From JBBRYB01 sp038238115 (GTDB lineage: Bacteria; Actinomycetota; Actinomycetes; Propionibacteriales; Nocardioidaceae), in contig JBBRYB010000025.1 of the NCBI GenBank assembly GCA_038238115.1, forward strand, positions 1 to 50,391: a DNA stretch of 50,391 bases. The letters run 5' to 3'. Below the pieces are notes generated by a model. That model was given only the letters and a program-made list of their open reading frames with translations. It searched no databases and was not told where the DNA came from. The translations under genes and the position numbers were made by a program. This document shows, piece after piece, positions 9,234 to 17,473 of the stretch (position 1 is its first letter; the number at the start of each line of letters is the position of its first letter).

Positions 9234-10891
9234 CAGATCGTCGCGAGGTAGCGGTGGACGAGGTAGACCGACATGGCACCCTCACCGACGGCCGATGCGA
9301 CGCGTTTCATGGAGTCCAGCCGCACGTCACCTGCGGCGAAGACGCCCGGCACGCTGGTCTCGAGCGCGAACGGCGGTCGGGCCAACGGCCAGCTGTCGGC
9401 TCGCGCCGAACTCACCAGGTCCTGACCGGTGACCACGAAGCCCTTGGCATCCCGGACGATCTCGTCGCCGAGCCACTCCGTGCGGGGCGACGCGCCGATA
9501 AAGACGAAGAGCCAGCTGGTGGGGAACTCCTGCTCGGTGCCGGTCTCTCGGTCGCCGAGTGTCACCGCCTCGAGGTGGCTCTCACCATGCGCCGCGACGA
9601 CCTCGGTGCGCAGGCGGACCTCGACGTTGTCAGCGCGGCGGATCCGCCCCACGAGATACTGCGACATGGTGTCCTCAAGCCGACGGCCGCGAACCGCCAG
9701 GACCACGCGTTTAGCGTGCCTGGCGAAGTTCAGCGTCGCTTGCCCGGCCGAGTTGGCCGCCCCGACGACCACCACCTCTTCACCCTTGCACTGGATCGCC
9801 TCGCTCGCCGACGCACCGTAGTAGACGCCACGGACCCCGAGCGCGTCGATCCCGGGGGCCTCCAGCCTCCGATATGACACTCCGGTGGCGATGAGCAACG
9901 CGCGAGCCTCGATCTCGCCGGTCCCGTCGAGCCGAACTGCCCGGACCGGACCCCTGGGGTCGAATCCCACGACATCCCTGGCGAGCACCGTTTCGGCGCC
10001 GAAGCGTGCAGCCTGAGCAACTGCACGGTGGGTCAGATCTGCTCCCGAAAGCCCCTTGGGGAACCCGAGGTAGTTCTCGATCGAGGCGCTCTGGCCAGCT
10101 TGACCCCCAGGCGCGTCCCGCTCCACCATGACGGTCCGCAACCCCTCGGACGCCGCGTACACCGCAGCCGCCAGGCCGGCCGGACCGCTCCCCACGATGC
10201 ACAAGTCGTACAACGGCTGCTCGGCGCGTGTGCGCAGTCCCAGCGCGTCCGCCAACTCTACCGTCGACGGGGTACGAAGCACTTCACCTTCAGGCATGAG
10301 GACCAGCGGAAGGTCGCCGGCCCCACCCTGGGTCAGCTCGAGCAGCCGCCGCGCCTCCTCGTCACGTTCGACGTCTAGCCAGCGATAGGGAACGTAGTTG
10401 CGGGTCAGGAACGTCTTGACCTCGTACGTGCGGTCCGACCAGCGGTGGCCGATCACACGCACCTCAGACGTCTCGTCGGGATTCTCCCGGCTCCAAGCGC
10501 TCAACAGGTCATCCACGACGGGATACAGGCGCTCCTCCGGCGGATGCCATGGCTTGAACATGTAGTAGTCCAGCCCGATGTCGTTGATCGCCCTGATCGC
10601 CACATCCGTGTCGGCGTACGCCGTGAGCAGCAAGAGCTTTGTGGCCGGCGACTGCCGACGCACCTCTTCGAGCATCTCGATACCCGTCATCTCAGGCATC
10701 CTCTGATCGGAGACGACGAGAGCCACAGAGCGGTCCCGCAGGGTCAGCTCGGCCAACAAGCTGAGGGCTTCGCCGCCGGAGGTTGCCCGGATGATCCGGT
10801 GGTCGGCACCGTATCGGGTCCGCAGGTCCCGCGCGATGGCGCGGGAGACGTTGGGGTCATCGTCCACCGCCAGAATGGTGGGTTTCGACAC
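9233..10891 (-). CDS. Response regulator fused to glutaredoxin-like and thioredoxin-reductase-like domains
   Basis: The 552 residues contain three parts. A receiver (1-130) carries D10-D12, phospho-Asp62 in SDQRMPEMTG and Lys in FKPWHPP. A glutaredoxin-like segment (about 145-220) contains VRVIGHRWSDRTYEVKTFL. A flavin pyridine-nucleotide reductase of thioredoxin-reductase type (227-552) has FAD motif GSGPAGLAA at 234, GGQAGQSASIENYLGFP, an NADPH motif VVGAANSAGQA near 376, and AGDVRLDSMKRVASAVGEGA. The catalytic CxxC of thioredoxin reductase is replaced by GASAS near residue 360, and the CPxC position of the glutaredoxin-like part reads WSDR. Disulfide reduction therefore looks impossible; FAD/NAD(P)H sensing or another electron acceptor is more likely. 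It is translationally coupled to the kinase downstream. Confidence 0.93.
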   Translation of the reverse strand: MSKPTILAVDDDPNVSRAIARDLRTRYGADHRIIRATSGGEALSLLAELTLRDRSVALVVSDQRMPEMTGIEMLEEVRRQSPATKLLLLTAYADTDVAIRAINDIGLDYYMFKPWHPPEERLYPVVDDLLSAWSRENPDETSEVRVIGHRWSDRTYEVKTFLTRNYVPYRWLDVERDEEARRLLELTQGGAGDLPLVLMPEGEVLRTPSTVELADALGLRTRAEQPLYDLCIVGSGPAGLAAAVYAASEGLRTVMVERDAPGGQAGQSASIENYLGFPKGLSGADLTHRAVAQAARFGAETVLARDVVGFDPRGPVRAVRLDGTGEIEARALLIATGVSYRRLEAPGIDALGVRGVYYGASASEAIQCKGEEVVVVGAANSAGQATLNFARHAKRVVLAVRGRRLEDTMSQYLVGRIRRADNVEVRLRTEVVAAHGESHLEAVTLGDRETGTEQEFPTSWLFVFIGASPRTEWLGDEIVRDAKGFVVTGQDLVSSARADSWPLARPPFALETSVPGVFAAGDVRLDSMKRVASAVGEGAMSVYLVHRYLATI

Positions 10892-11198
10892 GCATCCAAC
10901 TCCCTTGCAAGAACGACCGAAGGGCTTTACCGCAGTGCTCTCAGTCTCAACTACATGACTACTTGCTGCGTTTCAGCATCCGCCGATGCAAGCCCACTCT
11001 GCCAGGGCCATGTCGACAACTCCCATACAATCACGAGTGCAGGGATGAGCAAGACCCCTCATGAGAGCCGCCAGCGACCTCACGACGGGGGTCCGTCCGA
11101 CTACCGGTGCAACCGTCATTGCGGTTAGCTGGTGTTGCTCGGGACCAGTCTGCCGGGGGACGCATGTCTCGAAAGCGTGGTCCGTCGGGCCCCGGTGG
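10892..11198. other. Intergenic region upstream of the redox-type two-component pair
   Basis: About 300 bases without a recognisable gene. It must contain the promoter for the operon reading leftward from 10891. No inverted repeat or consensus promoter could be assigned by eye. Confidence 0.4.
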
Positions 11199-11624
11199 TC
11201 AGCTCTCCGCCCGCCGCTTGAGCCCGGTCGACTCCAGATGCACGTAGCGACGGATCATCCGGCCGTACCCGAGCCTGACCAGGCCGGCCAGTGACCCCGA
11301 CTGCCTCAGAACCAGGGTGACCCGACTCCTTGTTGGCGTCCGGTCGACGCGGTGGTCCGCGATGGTGCGCAGCCCCTTCACCTCGCTGGACCAGGCGAAC
11401 GACCGTCCCTCGACGTACTCCCCCACCGTCATCTCGGCAGGTGCCAGCCTCGGCTGCTTGATCGCAAGGCGGGACCCCGGACCCAGCGGTCTGGGGCTCA
11501 CCACCTTGACGGTCGTCATGGACGGCGTCCACACCGGCCAGGACTCGACGTCCACGAGCACCTCCCAGACGCGCTGCGGGTCGGCGTTGACCTCGATTGT
11601 CTCCTCGTACACCTGTTCACCCAT
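11199..11624 (-). CDS. SRPBCC (START-like/polyketide-cyclase-like) family protein
   Basis: This 141-residue helix-grip protein opens with MGEQVYEETIEVNADPQRVWEVLVDVESWPVWTP in two typical blocks (ligand-cavity strand, then the DVESWPVW loop). It closes with a C-terminal amphipathic helix containing LVRLGYGRMIRRYVHLE. Such proteins bind or modify small hydrophobic ligands, but the specific ligand is unknown. The ATG at 11624 is preceded by AAGGAGAAC, which fixes the start; the frame is open upstream, but that sequence belongs to a separate remnant. It is located downstream of the TetR gene on the same strand. Confidence 0.85.
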   Translation of the reverse strand: MGEQVYEETIEVNADPQRVWEVLVDVESWPVWTPSMTTVKVVSPRPLGPGSRLAIKQPRLAPAEMTVGEYVEGRSFAWSSEVKGLRTIADHRVDRTPTRSRVTLVLRQSGSLAGLVRLGYGRMIRRYVHLESTGLKRRAES

Positions 11625-11639
11625 GGTTGTTCTCCTTCT

Positions 11640-11806
11640 CATCGACAGCAGTTCGGCCAGCCTGCCGTGCTCCGCGGTGCGAGTGAGGAGCCTCGGCACG
11701 GCCAGGCGGTGGAACGGACGGACCGCCGCGAAGTAGAGCCGCCCTCCAGCGTTGTGGCGGGCCGCGGTGCAGCGCACCCTGTCCGGGTCGAGCCGGTGAC
11801 CGCGAC
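11640..11806 (-). pseudogene. Possible C-terminal remnant of a DUF2867-like gene
   Basis: In the same frame as, and just upstream of, the SRPBCC start there is coding-like sequence: DPDRVRC, GGRLYFAAVRPFHRLAVPRLL and EHGRLAELLSM. GRLYxxxxxPFH is reminiscent of the C-terminal end of DUF2867 proteins. It has no start and no upstream body, because a stop lies just before it. It may instead be an unusual N-terminal extension of the SRPBCC protein, but the strong ribosome binding site at the internal ATG argues against that. Confidence 0.3.
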
Positions 11807-11816
11807 ATCGTGCAGG

Positions 11817-12461
11817 TCAAGTCCGACCAGCTATTTGCGGAGGGTCGACCGATAGGGCGGGCAGCGGTTCCTGTAGCAGGGTCCCGGCTGGGGCAACCTC
11901 GTCGTAGGCGGCGTCGACAAGGGCGCGACGGTTTCCTTGCTTGCCGCCCGCGTACCACTGCGCCACTGCTGCACCGACGGCTGCCATGGCCGCTGCGGCG
12001 AGAATCCGCGGCCTTAGGTCGTGTCGAAGGTCCAGCCCGAGTCGGTCCGCGAGCGCCCCCGCGGCACGCTGTTGCAACAGGGCCCCCGTCTCTAGCATCC
12101 GTAGCGCGAGGTTGGGGTCGCCCATGACCGCCTGATGGTGCCGGTCCCAGAATTCAGCGTCGTGTTCGTAGGCGTCGGTGATGAAGTGCGACGCATCCTG
12201 AAGGACGCTGATCAACGGGGTTCCGGCTGGCGCCGACCGGACCAGCGCCTCCCACTCGTCGAAGAGCTCGACGTAAGGGGCGACGGCCACGGCGTCCTTG
12301 GTCGGGAAGTACCGGAAGAACGTGCGTGGCGATACATCTACGTCGGCGGCGATGTCTTCCACGGTCGTGGCGTCAAAGCCATCGCGGACGAACCGCAGCA
12401 GCGCCGCATCGCGCAGCCCGATCCGGGTCTTGTGCTTGTGCCGCTCCCGCAGGCCCTCCAC
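11817..12461 (-). CDS. TetR family transcriptional regulator
   Basis: This is a 214-residue regulator. The N-terminal helix-turn-helix is RFVRDGFDATTVEDIAADVD followed by VSPRTFFRYFPTKDAVAV, the standard TetR arrangement. The all-helical C-terminal ligand domain includes WDRHHQAVMGDPNLALRMLE. I prefer the GTG at 12461, since AAGGAGAAGGAGGAG lies immediately before it; an upstream GTG at 12503 would encode the Shine-Dalgarno as a Lys/Glu run. It is divergent from a DHA2 drug-exporter gene, the classic arrangement in which a TetR protein represses the exporter and itself. The ligand is unknown. Confidence 0.92.
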   Translation of the reverse strand: MEGLRERHKHKTRIGLRDAALLRFVRDGFDATTVEDIAADVDVSPRTFFRYFPTKDAVAVAPYVELFDEWEALVRSAPAGTPLISVLQDASHFITDAYEHDAEFWDRHHQAVMGDPNLALRMLETGALLQQRAAGALADRLGLDLRHDLRPRILAAAAMAAVGAAVAQWYAGGKQGNRRALVDAAYDEVAPAGTLLQEPLPALSVDPPQIAGRT

Positions 12462-12506
12462 CGCATCCTCCTCCTTCTCCTTGATCCTACCAGAAACTGA
12501 CACTAG

Positions 12507-12529
12507 ATGCCAATTGCTGGTCTATGCCA
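12507..12529. promoter_or_regulatory. Candidate TetR operator/promoter region between the TetR and exporter genes
   Basis: The divergent intergenic region is locally AT-rich and contains a direct repeat ATGCCA (12507-12512 and 12524-12529) flanking a CAATTG palindrome. Position between a TetR gene and its presumed target makes this the likely operator zone. The exact site is not determined by the sequence alone. Confidence 0.3.
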
Positions 12530-12581
12530 TTTATCTCCGGTCAGTGAATGACAGTTCTGAAGGACGAACCGAGGTGGCGGA

Positions 12582-14142
12582 ATGAGTGGCGGAATGAACA
12601 GAAGAGCCCGATGGGCAGCGTTGACCGCACTGGCGATGACGGTGCTGGTGATAGGGCTCGACCTCACGGTGCTCAATGTGGCACTGCCCACGCTGTCGGA
12701 GGACCTGCACGCGACAACTGCTGAGCTGCAGTGGGTCGTGAACGCGTACATGCTCGCCTTTGCCGGCGCGATGCTTCCTGCGGGTTGGCTGGGAGACCGG
12801 TTCGGACGCGCGCGGGTGCTCGTGTGGGGGCTTGCCGCGTTCGGAGCCGCATCGGTGGCTGCGGCGTACTCCGCGGGCCCGGCGTCGCTCGTCGTTTCCC
12901 GGGCCGCGATGGGTCTCGGTGCAGCCGTGGTGATGCCGCTTGCGATGGCCCAGGTGCCGGCGCTGTTCGTCGAGGCGGAGCGCCAGCGGGCGGTCACGGT
13001 GATGATGGCAGCCGTCGGCCTTGGGCTCCCGCTCGGACCCGTCGCCGGAGGAGGCGTACTGCTCGACCGGTTCTGGTGGGGATCTGTGTTCCTCGCCACC
13101 GTGCCGGTCGTCATTGTGTCCTTGGTCGCCTGCGCAGTTCTGCTGCCAAGCACCGGGGGCAGCAGTGCACCTCGCCCGGATCTCGTCGGTGGGACCACCG
13201 CTGTCCTCGCGATCGTCGTCGCCACGTACGCCCTGGTCGCGGCGCCCGGCTGGGGCTGGATGTCGACGCGAGCCGTCGGATGTCTCGTAGCGACGGTGGT
13301 CCTGTCCACGATCGCCGTCCAACGCCAACGGGTCGCACCGGTCCCGTTGGTCCACGCGAGCTGCTCGTCAACGCCACCTTCGTGCGCGGAACGGTCGTCA
13401 CAGCTGTGGTCACATTCGTGCTGACCGGTGTGCTCTTCCTTGTCCCTATGCATCTGCAGCTCGTCCTGGGCTACGACGCCATGGGCACCGGATGGCGCCT
13501 GACGCCGTTCATGCTGGCGCTGGTCGTGGGCGGAATAGCCGCCGGTGGAGCTGTTCACCGCATCTCGCTCGCCTGGGTGGTAGCGGTCGGGTTGGCTGCC
13601 ATGACTGTCGGGTTGGCGGTGCTGGCGGTCCTTGAATCGGCGACGCCGTATCGCACCGTCGCAGTTGGCTTGTGCACAGCCGGCGCAGGTGTCGGCCTGG
13701 TCATGGCACCGGTGATGGATCTTGTGCTCGGAGCTCTTCCGAAATCCGCGGAGGGCATCGGATCTGCGGTGAACAACACGGCACGCCAGGCCGCCGGCGC
13801 GCTCGGCGTCGCGGTTCTCGGCAGCCTGTCGGCGTCTATCTACAGCAGCGGTGTCGGCGGCGCAACGAACGGGCTGCCCGGCTCCCCGCAGATCTTGCGC
13901 GAGGTTCACTGGCGGGTGCTCAAGCGGTCGCACGCAGCTTGCAGGCCGAGTCGGGCCGACGGCTCGTCGCAGCAGCGGACTCGGCGTTCGTCAACGGTCT
14001 GCAGGCAGCCATGGTCGTCTGCGCCGTTGTGGCCGCCGCCGCGGCTGTCTCGATTCCTCGACTGCTGTCACAGCGGCGACTTCCGACCCCTGTCGTCAGC
14101 GCTACGGCGCTCCAAGCGAACGAGCCTGAATGGGCTGTGTAA
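12582..14142 (+). pseudogene. DHA2-type MFS drug:H+ antiporter (EmrB/QacA-like) with two frameshifts
   Basis: The start ATG at 12582 follows GAGGTGG. The first frame gives the N-terminal transporter half: VLVIGLDLTVLNVALPTLSE (motif D1 of DHA2 proteins), LPAGWLGDRFGRARVL (motif A), then GLPLGPVAGGG (motif C-like). Near 13355 the protein must move to the next frame, where RELLVNATFVRGTVV, membrane helices and SAEGIGSAVNNTARQ follow. Near 13905 it moves again, to AVARSLQAESGRRLV and a last helix AAMVVCAVVAAAAAVSI, ending with TAA at 14140-14142. Both changes are single-base deletions. If real, the exporter is inactive, leaving its TetR without a partner. If they are sequencing errors, this is an ordinary multidrug exporter of about 520 residues. 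Confidence 0.85.
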
Positions 14143-14261
14143 CCCGTTGCGAAAACATCCCCGAACCACGATCAGCTGACTTCGACGAAGGACACCCCAA
14201 CCACGTCCCCGACCACCCAAGCGACGGCCGAGCCCTGTGTTCCGCAGCCGGTCGAACGACC

Positions 14262-15140
14262 GTGCCAGTGATCTACCGATCTCTTGCCGGGCAGGCCGCC
14301 GTAACCGACGCATACATGGCGTGGATGAAGCAGGTGCCGACGGGCGCCCAGTCCCTGATGGTGCCCACGAGGTACGGAGACGCCCACGTCCTCACCGCAC
14401 ACGGTCCCAATGCCGGCCCGCAGTGGCCGGCGGTTTTGGCCTTGCCAGGGACCAACTTTCCCGCCCTTGCCTGGGCCTGCTTGCTCGCGCCTCCCCTGCG
14501 CGACTACCGAGTCTTCGCGGTCGACCTGGTCGGTCAACCGGGCCGCAGCCAGGGTCCCCGCCTAGGCGCGGTCGAGGCGATTGTCGGCTGGGTCGACGAC
14601 GTGTTGGACGGGCTTGAACTGTCCGAGACGACGCTCGTCGCACACTCACTGGGCGGTCAGCTGGCGCTGCGTTACGCCGCAGCCCGACCACATCGAACCG
14701 AGCGATTGGCGCTGATTTGTCCCGCTGGTCTGATGCGCCTGAGAGTCCCGAGACCAATGCTCACCACCACTATCGCCTGGCTGGCTCGCCCCGGCTCGGC
14801 GACAAGCCGCGCCCTGCTCAGGCAGATGAGCGAGCCAGGCCACGACGTCGAGGATCTCGTCGACTGGATGAGCGCAGTGGGCCGCCACGTGCGCATCTCG
14901 ATGGCACCGAAGCCCCTACCGGTCCAAGTGCTGCATCAGGTGACGTGCCCCGTTGCCCTCGTCGCCGGTGAACGGGACCCGTTCCTACCCGGCCAGCGCC
15001 TCGCCAAGGCGGCCGCCCGGCGCCTTCCCACCGCCTCGACCGTCGTCATCCCCGGTGGGTGTCATCTGCCGCCTCACGACCGACCGGAGCAGGTGGTGGA
15101 TCTGATCGCCACGTTCCTCCAGCCCTCGAGACATGGCTAG
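14262..15140 (+). CDS. Alpha/beta hydrolase
   Basis: This serine hydrolase has nucleophile elbow VAHSLGGQ, an oxyanion region PAVLALPGTNFP, acid VAGERDPFLPG and catalytic His in GGCHLPPHDRPE, all in the expected order. Family members include esterases, lipases and proline iminopeptidase-like enzymes, and nothing here fixes the substrate. The frame is open back to an ATG at 14130 that overlaps the end of the exporter gene. The family-like sequence only begins at VIYRSLAGQAAV, so I place the start at one of two GTG codons, 14262 or 14268; neither has a good Shine-Dalgarno. It is read in the same direction as the exporter and may be cotranscribed. Confidence 0.85.
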   Translation: MPVIYRSLAGQAAVTDAYMAWMKQVPTGAQSLMVPTRYGDAHVLTAHGPNAGPQWPAVLALPGTNFPALAWACLLAPPLRDYRVFAVDLVGQPGRSQGPRLGAVEAIVGWVDDVLDGLELSETTLVAHSLGGQLALRYAAARPHRTERLALICPAGLMRLRVPRPMLTTTIAWLARPGSATSRALLRQMSEPGHDVEDLVDWMSAVGRHVRISMAPKPLPVQVLHQVTCPVALVAGERDPFLPGQRLAKAAARRLPTASTVVIPGGCHLPPHDRPEQVVDLIATFLQPSRHG

Positions 15141-15193
15141 CCGCACGGCCGGCCGCTGATCTGTGCGTGCCACCCATCCCAAGGAGGACGGAC

Positions 15194-15325
15194 ATGAACA
15201 CCTACGAGGACGTCGACTGCATCGCTGCGCGCTTCGACCGGCTCGGCCGGATCGCTGTTGACAGGCACGGCCAACGCGTGCTGCGACAGCTGGCGTCGCA
15301 TCAGCCCGGACGAGATCGGCGTCAG
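15194..15325 (+). pseudogene. Gene start fragment of unknown family
   Basis: An ATG at 15194 preceded by AAGGAGGACGG begins a convincing coding stretch, MNTYEDVDCIAARFDRLGRI and VDRHGQRVLRQLA. Plausible continuation then switches to the next frame (ISPDEIGVRSAARH) before running into an SDR remnant on the other strand. The strong ribosome binding site shows that a gene once began here. I do not recognise the family, and the rest is missing. Confidence 0.4.
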
Positions 15326-15600
15326 GTCAGCAGCCCGCCATTGTCGAGGTCGAGCTGGATACCGTTGACGCCCTGGTTGGTCAGCAGGAGGCGACCGCGC
15401 CGACGACGGCGGCCATGCTGGCCGGCCGCGGGCCGGCGTCCGGGAGCGATCAACCTTCCAACTCCTCCGCCGGCATGGCGGCCCGTCGGGGTGGTCGCCG
15501 ATGATCCCAGGGTGCAAAGCGTTGATCCGCACGGGAGCCAGCTCGGCTCAATCGTCGCGAGCCGCACAGCGGCCGAGACGTCGTATCCCGCGACGTGTTC
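15322..15600 (-). pseudogene. Short-chain dehydrogenase/reductase C-terminal remnant
   Basis: Scattered over several frames on the minus strand are typical SDR C-terminal pieces: RINALHPGIIGDHPD (the segment after the active-site helix), then SMAAVVGAVAS, then LLTNQGVNGIQLDLDNGG with the final LLT and stop at 15322. The Rossmann fold and the Ser-Tyr-Lys catalytic part are missing, and at least two frameshifts separate the pieces. It is clearly a dead gene. Its 3' end meets the unrelated gene fragment starting at 15194. Confidence 0.7.
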
Positions 15601-15892
15601 TGGTCGCGGTCGATCGCGGTGATGGCCAGGTACTCAACCCAGTCGTACCCCTCGAATGCCGCGGCGATGCTGACCGGCTCCGCCTGTTCGGGAGAAACCT
15701 GACCCTGCGTAGCGTCCGTTTCATGCCCGGGCGTACGTTCGGAAGCTGGTGTCCAACATCCTCGAGGGAGTCATGGACCGGGGTCGGATCAGCTGCTCGA
15801 GGGCGTACGGAACGGGTGGGCACTGGCCGACCTCGAAGCCGGCACGAGTTCCCTCAGCCCAACCTTTTCTTCGACGAAGGAGCACCAAGGAC

Positions 15893-16876
15893 ATGGAAAT
15901 GCGGACACTTGGCAGTGTTGGACTTGAGGTCTCGGCACTGGGGCTGGGCTGCATGGGTATCAGCCAGTCGTTCGGCCCCTCGCCGGACCGGGCGACGATG
16001 GTCGCCTTTCTGCGAGAGGCCGTCGAGCACGGGGTGACGTTCTTCGACACCGCCGAGGTGTACGGGCCCTACGACAACGAGGAGGTCGTCGGTGAGGCGC
16101 TCGAGCCGCTCCGGGACCAGGTCGTCATCGCGACCAAGTTCGGCTTCTCCCTCGACGACAGCGACCGCAAGCTGGACAGCCGGCCAGAACACATCCGCGC
16201 AGCACTCGAGGGCTCGCTGCGCCGGCTACGCACCGACCACGTCGACCTGCTCTACCAGCACCGGGTCGATCCCGACGTGCCGATCGAGGACGTGGCCGGC
16301 ACGGTCAAGGAGCTGATCGAAGAGGGGAAGGTCCGCCACTTCGGCCTCTCCGAGGCTGGCGTTAACACCATTCGCCGTGCCCACGCCGTCCAGGCGGTGA
16401 CCGCCCTCCAAAGCGAGTACTCGCTCTTCTGGCGCGAGCCGGAGGGCGCCATCCTGGAGACCCTGGACGAACTCGGGATCGGCTTCGTCCCGTTCAGCCC
16501 TCTAGGCCGTGGCTTCCTCACCGGGACCGTCGACGCCACCACCGAGTTCTCCGACGGCGACATCCGGGCCAACCTTCCACGGTTCACGCTCGAAGCTCGC
16601 GAGGCCAACCTCGCACTGGTCGACCGAGTCCGGATGGTAGCCGAGCGCAAGGGCGTGACCGTTGGGCAAGTCGCACTCGCGTGGCTCCTGGCCCAGAGAC
16701 CGTCCATCGTCCCGATCCCTGGCACCCGCCGCCTGACCCGACTCGACGAAAACATCGGGGCGGCCGAGGTTTCGTTGACCGCTGAGGATCTCGGTGAACT
16801 CGATGAGGCCTCGACCCAGGTCAAGATCGTGGGCGAGCGCTACCCCGAGGCCATGCAACAGATGATCAACCGCTAG
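15893..16876 (+). CDS. Aldo/keto reductase
   Basis: This is an intact 327-residue NADP(H)-dependent oxidoreductase of TIM-barrel type. The tetrad is visible: Asp in FFDTAEVYG, Tyr in EVYG, Lys in VIATKFGF and His in LLYQHRVDP. The cofactor loop is in PIPGTRRLTRLDENIGAA. It opens with MEMRTLGSVGLEVSALGLGC. The ATG at 15893 follows AAGGAGCACCAAGGAC; the longer open frame upstream was rejected. The closest general type is the YajO/general-stress AKR group, with unknown carbonyl substrate. It stands alone between two blocks of pseudogenes, so it is apparently under selection where its neighbours are not. Confidence 0.93.
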   Translation: MEMRTLGSVGLEVSALGLGCMGISQSFGPSPDRATMVAFLREAVEHGVTFFDTAEVYGPYDNEEVVGEALEPLRDQVVIATKFGFSLDDSDRKLDSRPEHIRAALEGSLRRLRTDHVDLLYQHRVDPDVPIEDVAGTVKELIEEGKVRHFGLSEAGVNTIRRAHAVQAVTALQSEYSLFWREPEGAILETLDELGIGFVPFSPLGRGFLTGTVDATTEFSDGDIRANLPRFTLEAREANLALVDRVRMVAERKGVTVGQVALAWLLAQRPSIVPIPGTRRLTRLDENIGAAEVSLTAEDLGELDEASTQVKIVGERYPEAMQQMINR

Positions 16877-16909
16877 CCCACGCTCAGCGCGCACGCCGAA
16901 GCGGGCGGG

Positions 16910-17075
16910 TTCAAGGACCTGCCGAACTTGGCGCCTGGCCTGCTAGGCGGACGACTTCGTGGTGCTCACCGACGGGACTGAAGACCACCTGCACGAACCG
17001 CGCGAGCAGATCGCTCAGGTGCTCGCTCCACTCGAGGACCGAGCGAAAGCTGCGACGGCTCGCAGGAGTTGTCAT
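16910..17075 (+). pseudogene. Coding-like fragment of unknown family
   Basis: Downstream of the aldo/keto reductase, FKDLPNLAPGL and, in another frame, ADDFVVLTDGTEDHLHEPRE and QIAQVLAPLEDRAKAATARR look like true protein (high third-position GC, regular helices). They have no start codon. I do not recognise the family. It runs in frame into the HD-domain remnant that follows. Confidence 0.3.
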
Positions 17076-17129
17076 GAATGGCTGCATGCGAACGGGGGGC
17101 GATGGTCAGGAATCGTTGCTGGTGGGCAT

Positions 17130-17409
17130 AGCCCGGGTTCTGCAACTGGAGCACACGCCGGCGAAACCGACAAGGCCGGTGTCGCGTACATCACGCATCC
17201 ACAGCGGGTGGCTCGTTGAGTGCGAACCGCTGGCTATGACGACGAGTTCATGGCCGGCGCGTGGCTTCATGACGTCATCGAGGATGGCAACATCACCGCT
17301 GAGGAGTTGACTTCGCTGGGTTTCCCGCTGGGGTCGTCGACGGAGTCGTCGCCATGACCAAGCGGCCGGGCGACCAAGGCTCCGAGGCGGTCGAACGAGC
17401 CGCGGTAAA
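17130..17409 (+). pseudogene. HD-domain (RelA/MESH1-like phosphohydrolase) remnant with nonsense codon and frameshift
   Basis: Recognisable pieces of an HD hydrolase are AHAGETDKAGVAYITHPQRVA, then after an in-frame TGA at 17217-17219, the metal-binding AWLHDVIEDGNITAEELTSL. A one-base deletion near 17335 then leads to GVVDGVVAMTKRPGDQG. HAGxxDKxGxPYxxHPxxVA and WLHDVxED are hallmarks of the (p)ppGpp-hydrolase-like HD family. It lacks a clear start and has at least two disabling changes. It ends just before the ADP-ribosylglycohydrolase gene. Confidence 0.7.
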
Positions 17410-17473
17410 CGGGTTCGGGCTCGTCTCCCCCGGGGATCTGACATGGTGGATAGCCGTCCCATTGAGGAGTGAC

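Noticed and set aside
12503..13933. Long minus-strand open frame (476 codons) opposite the drug exporter
   Set aside because: It is antisense to a clearly recognisable MFS protein, and its His/Arg/Pro-rich translation is typical of a shadow frame in GC-rich DNA.
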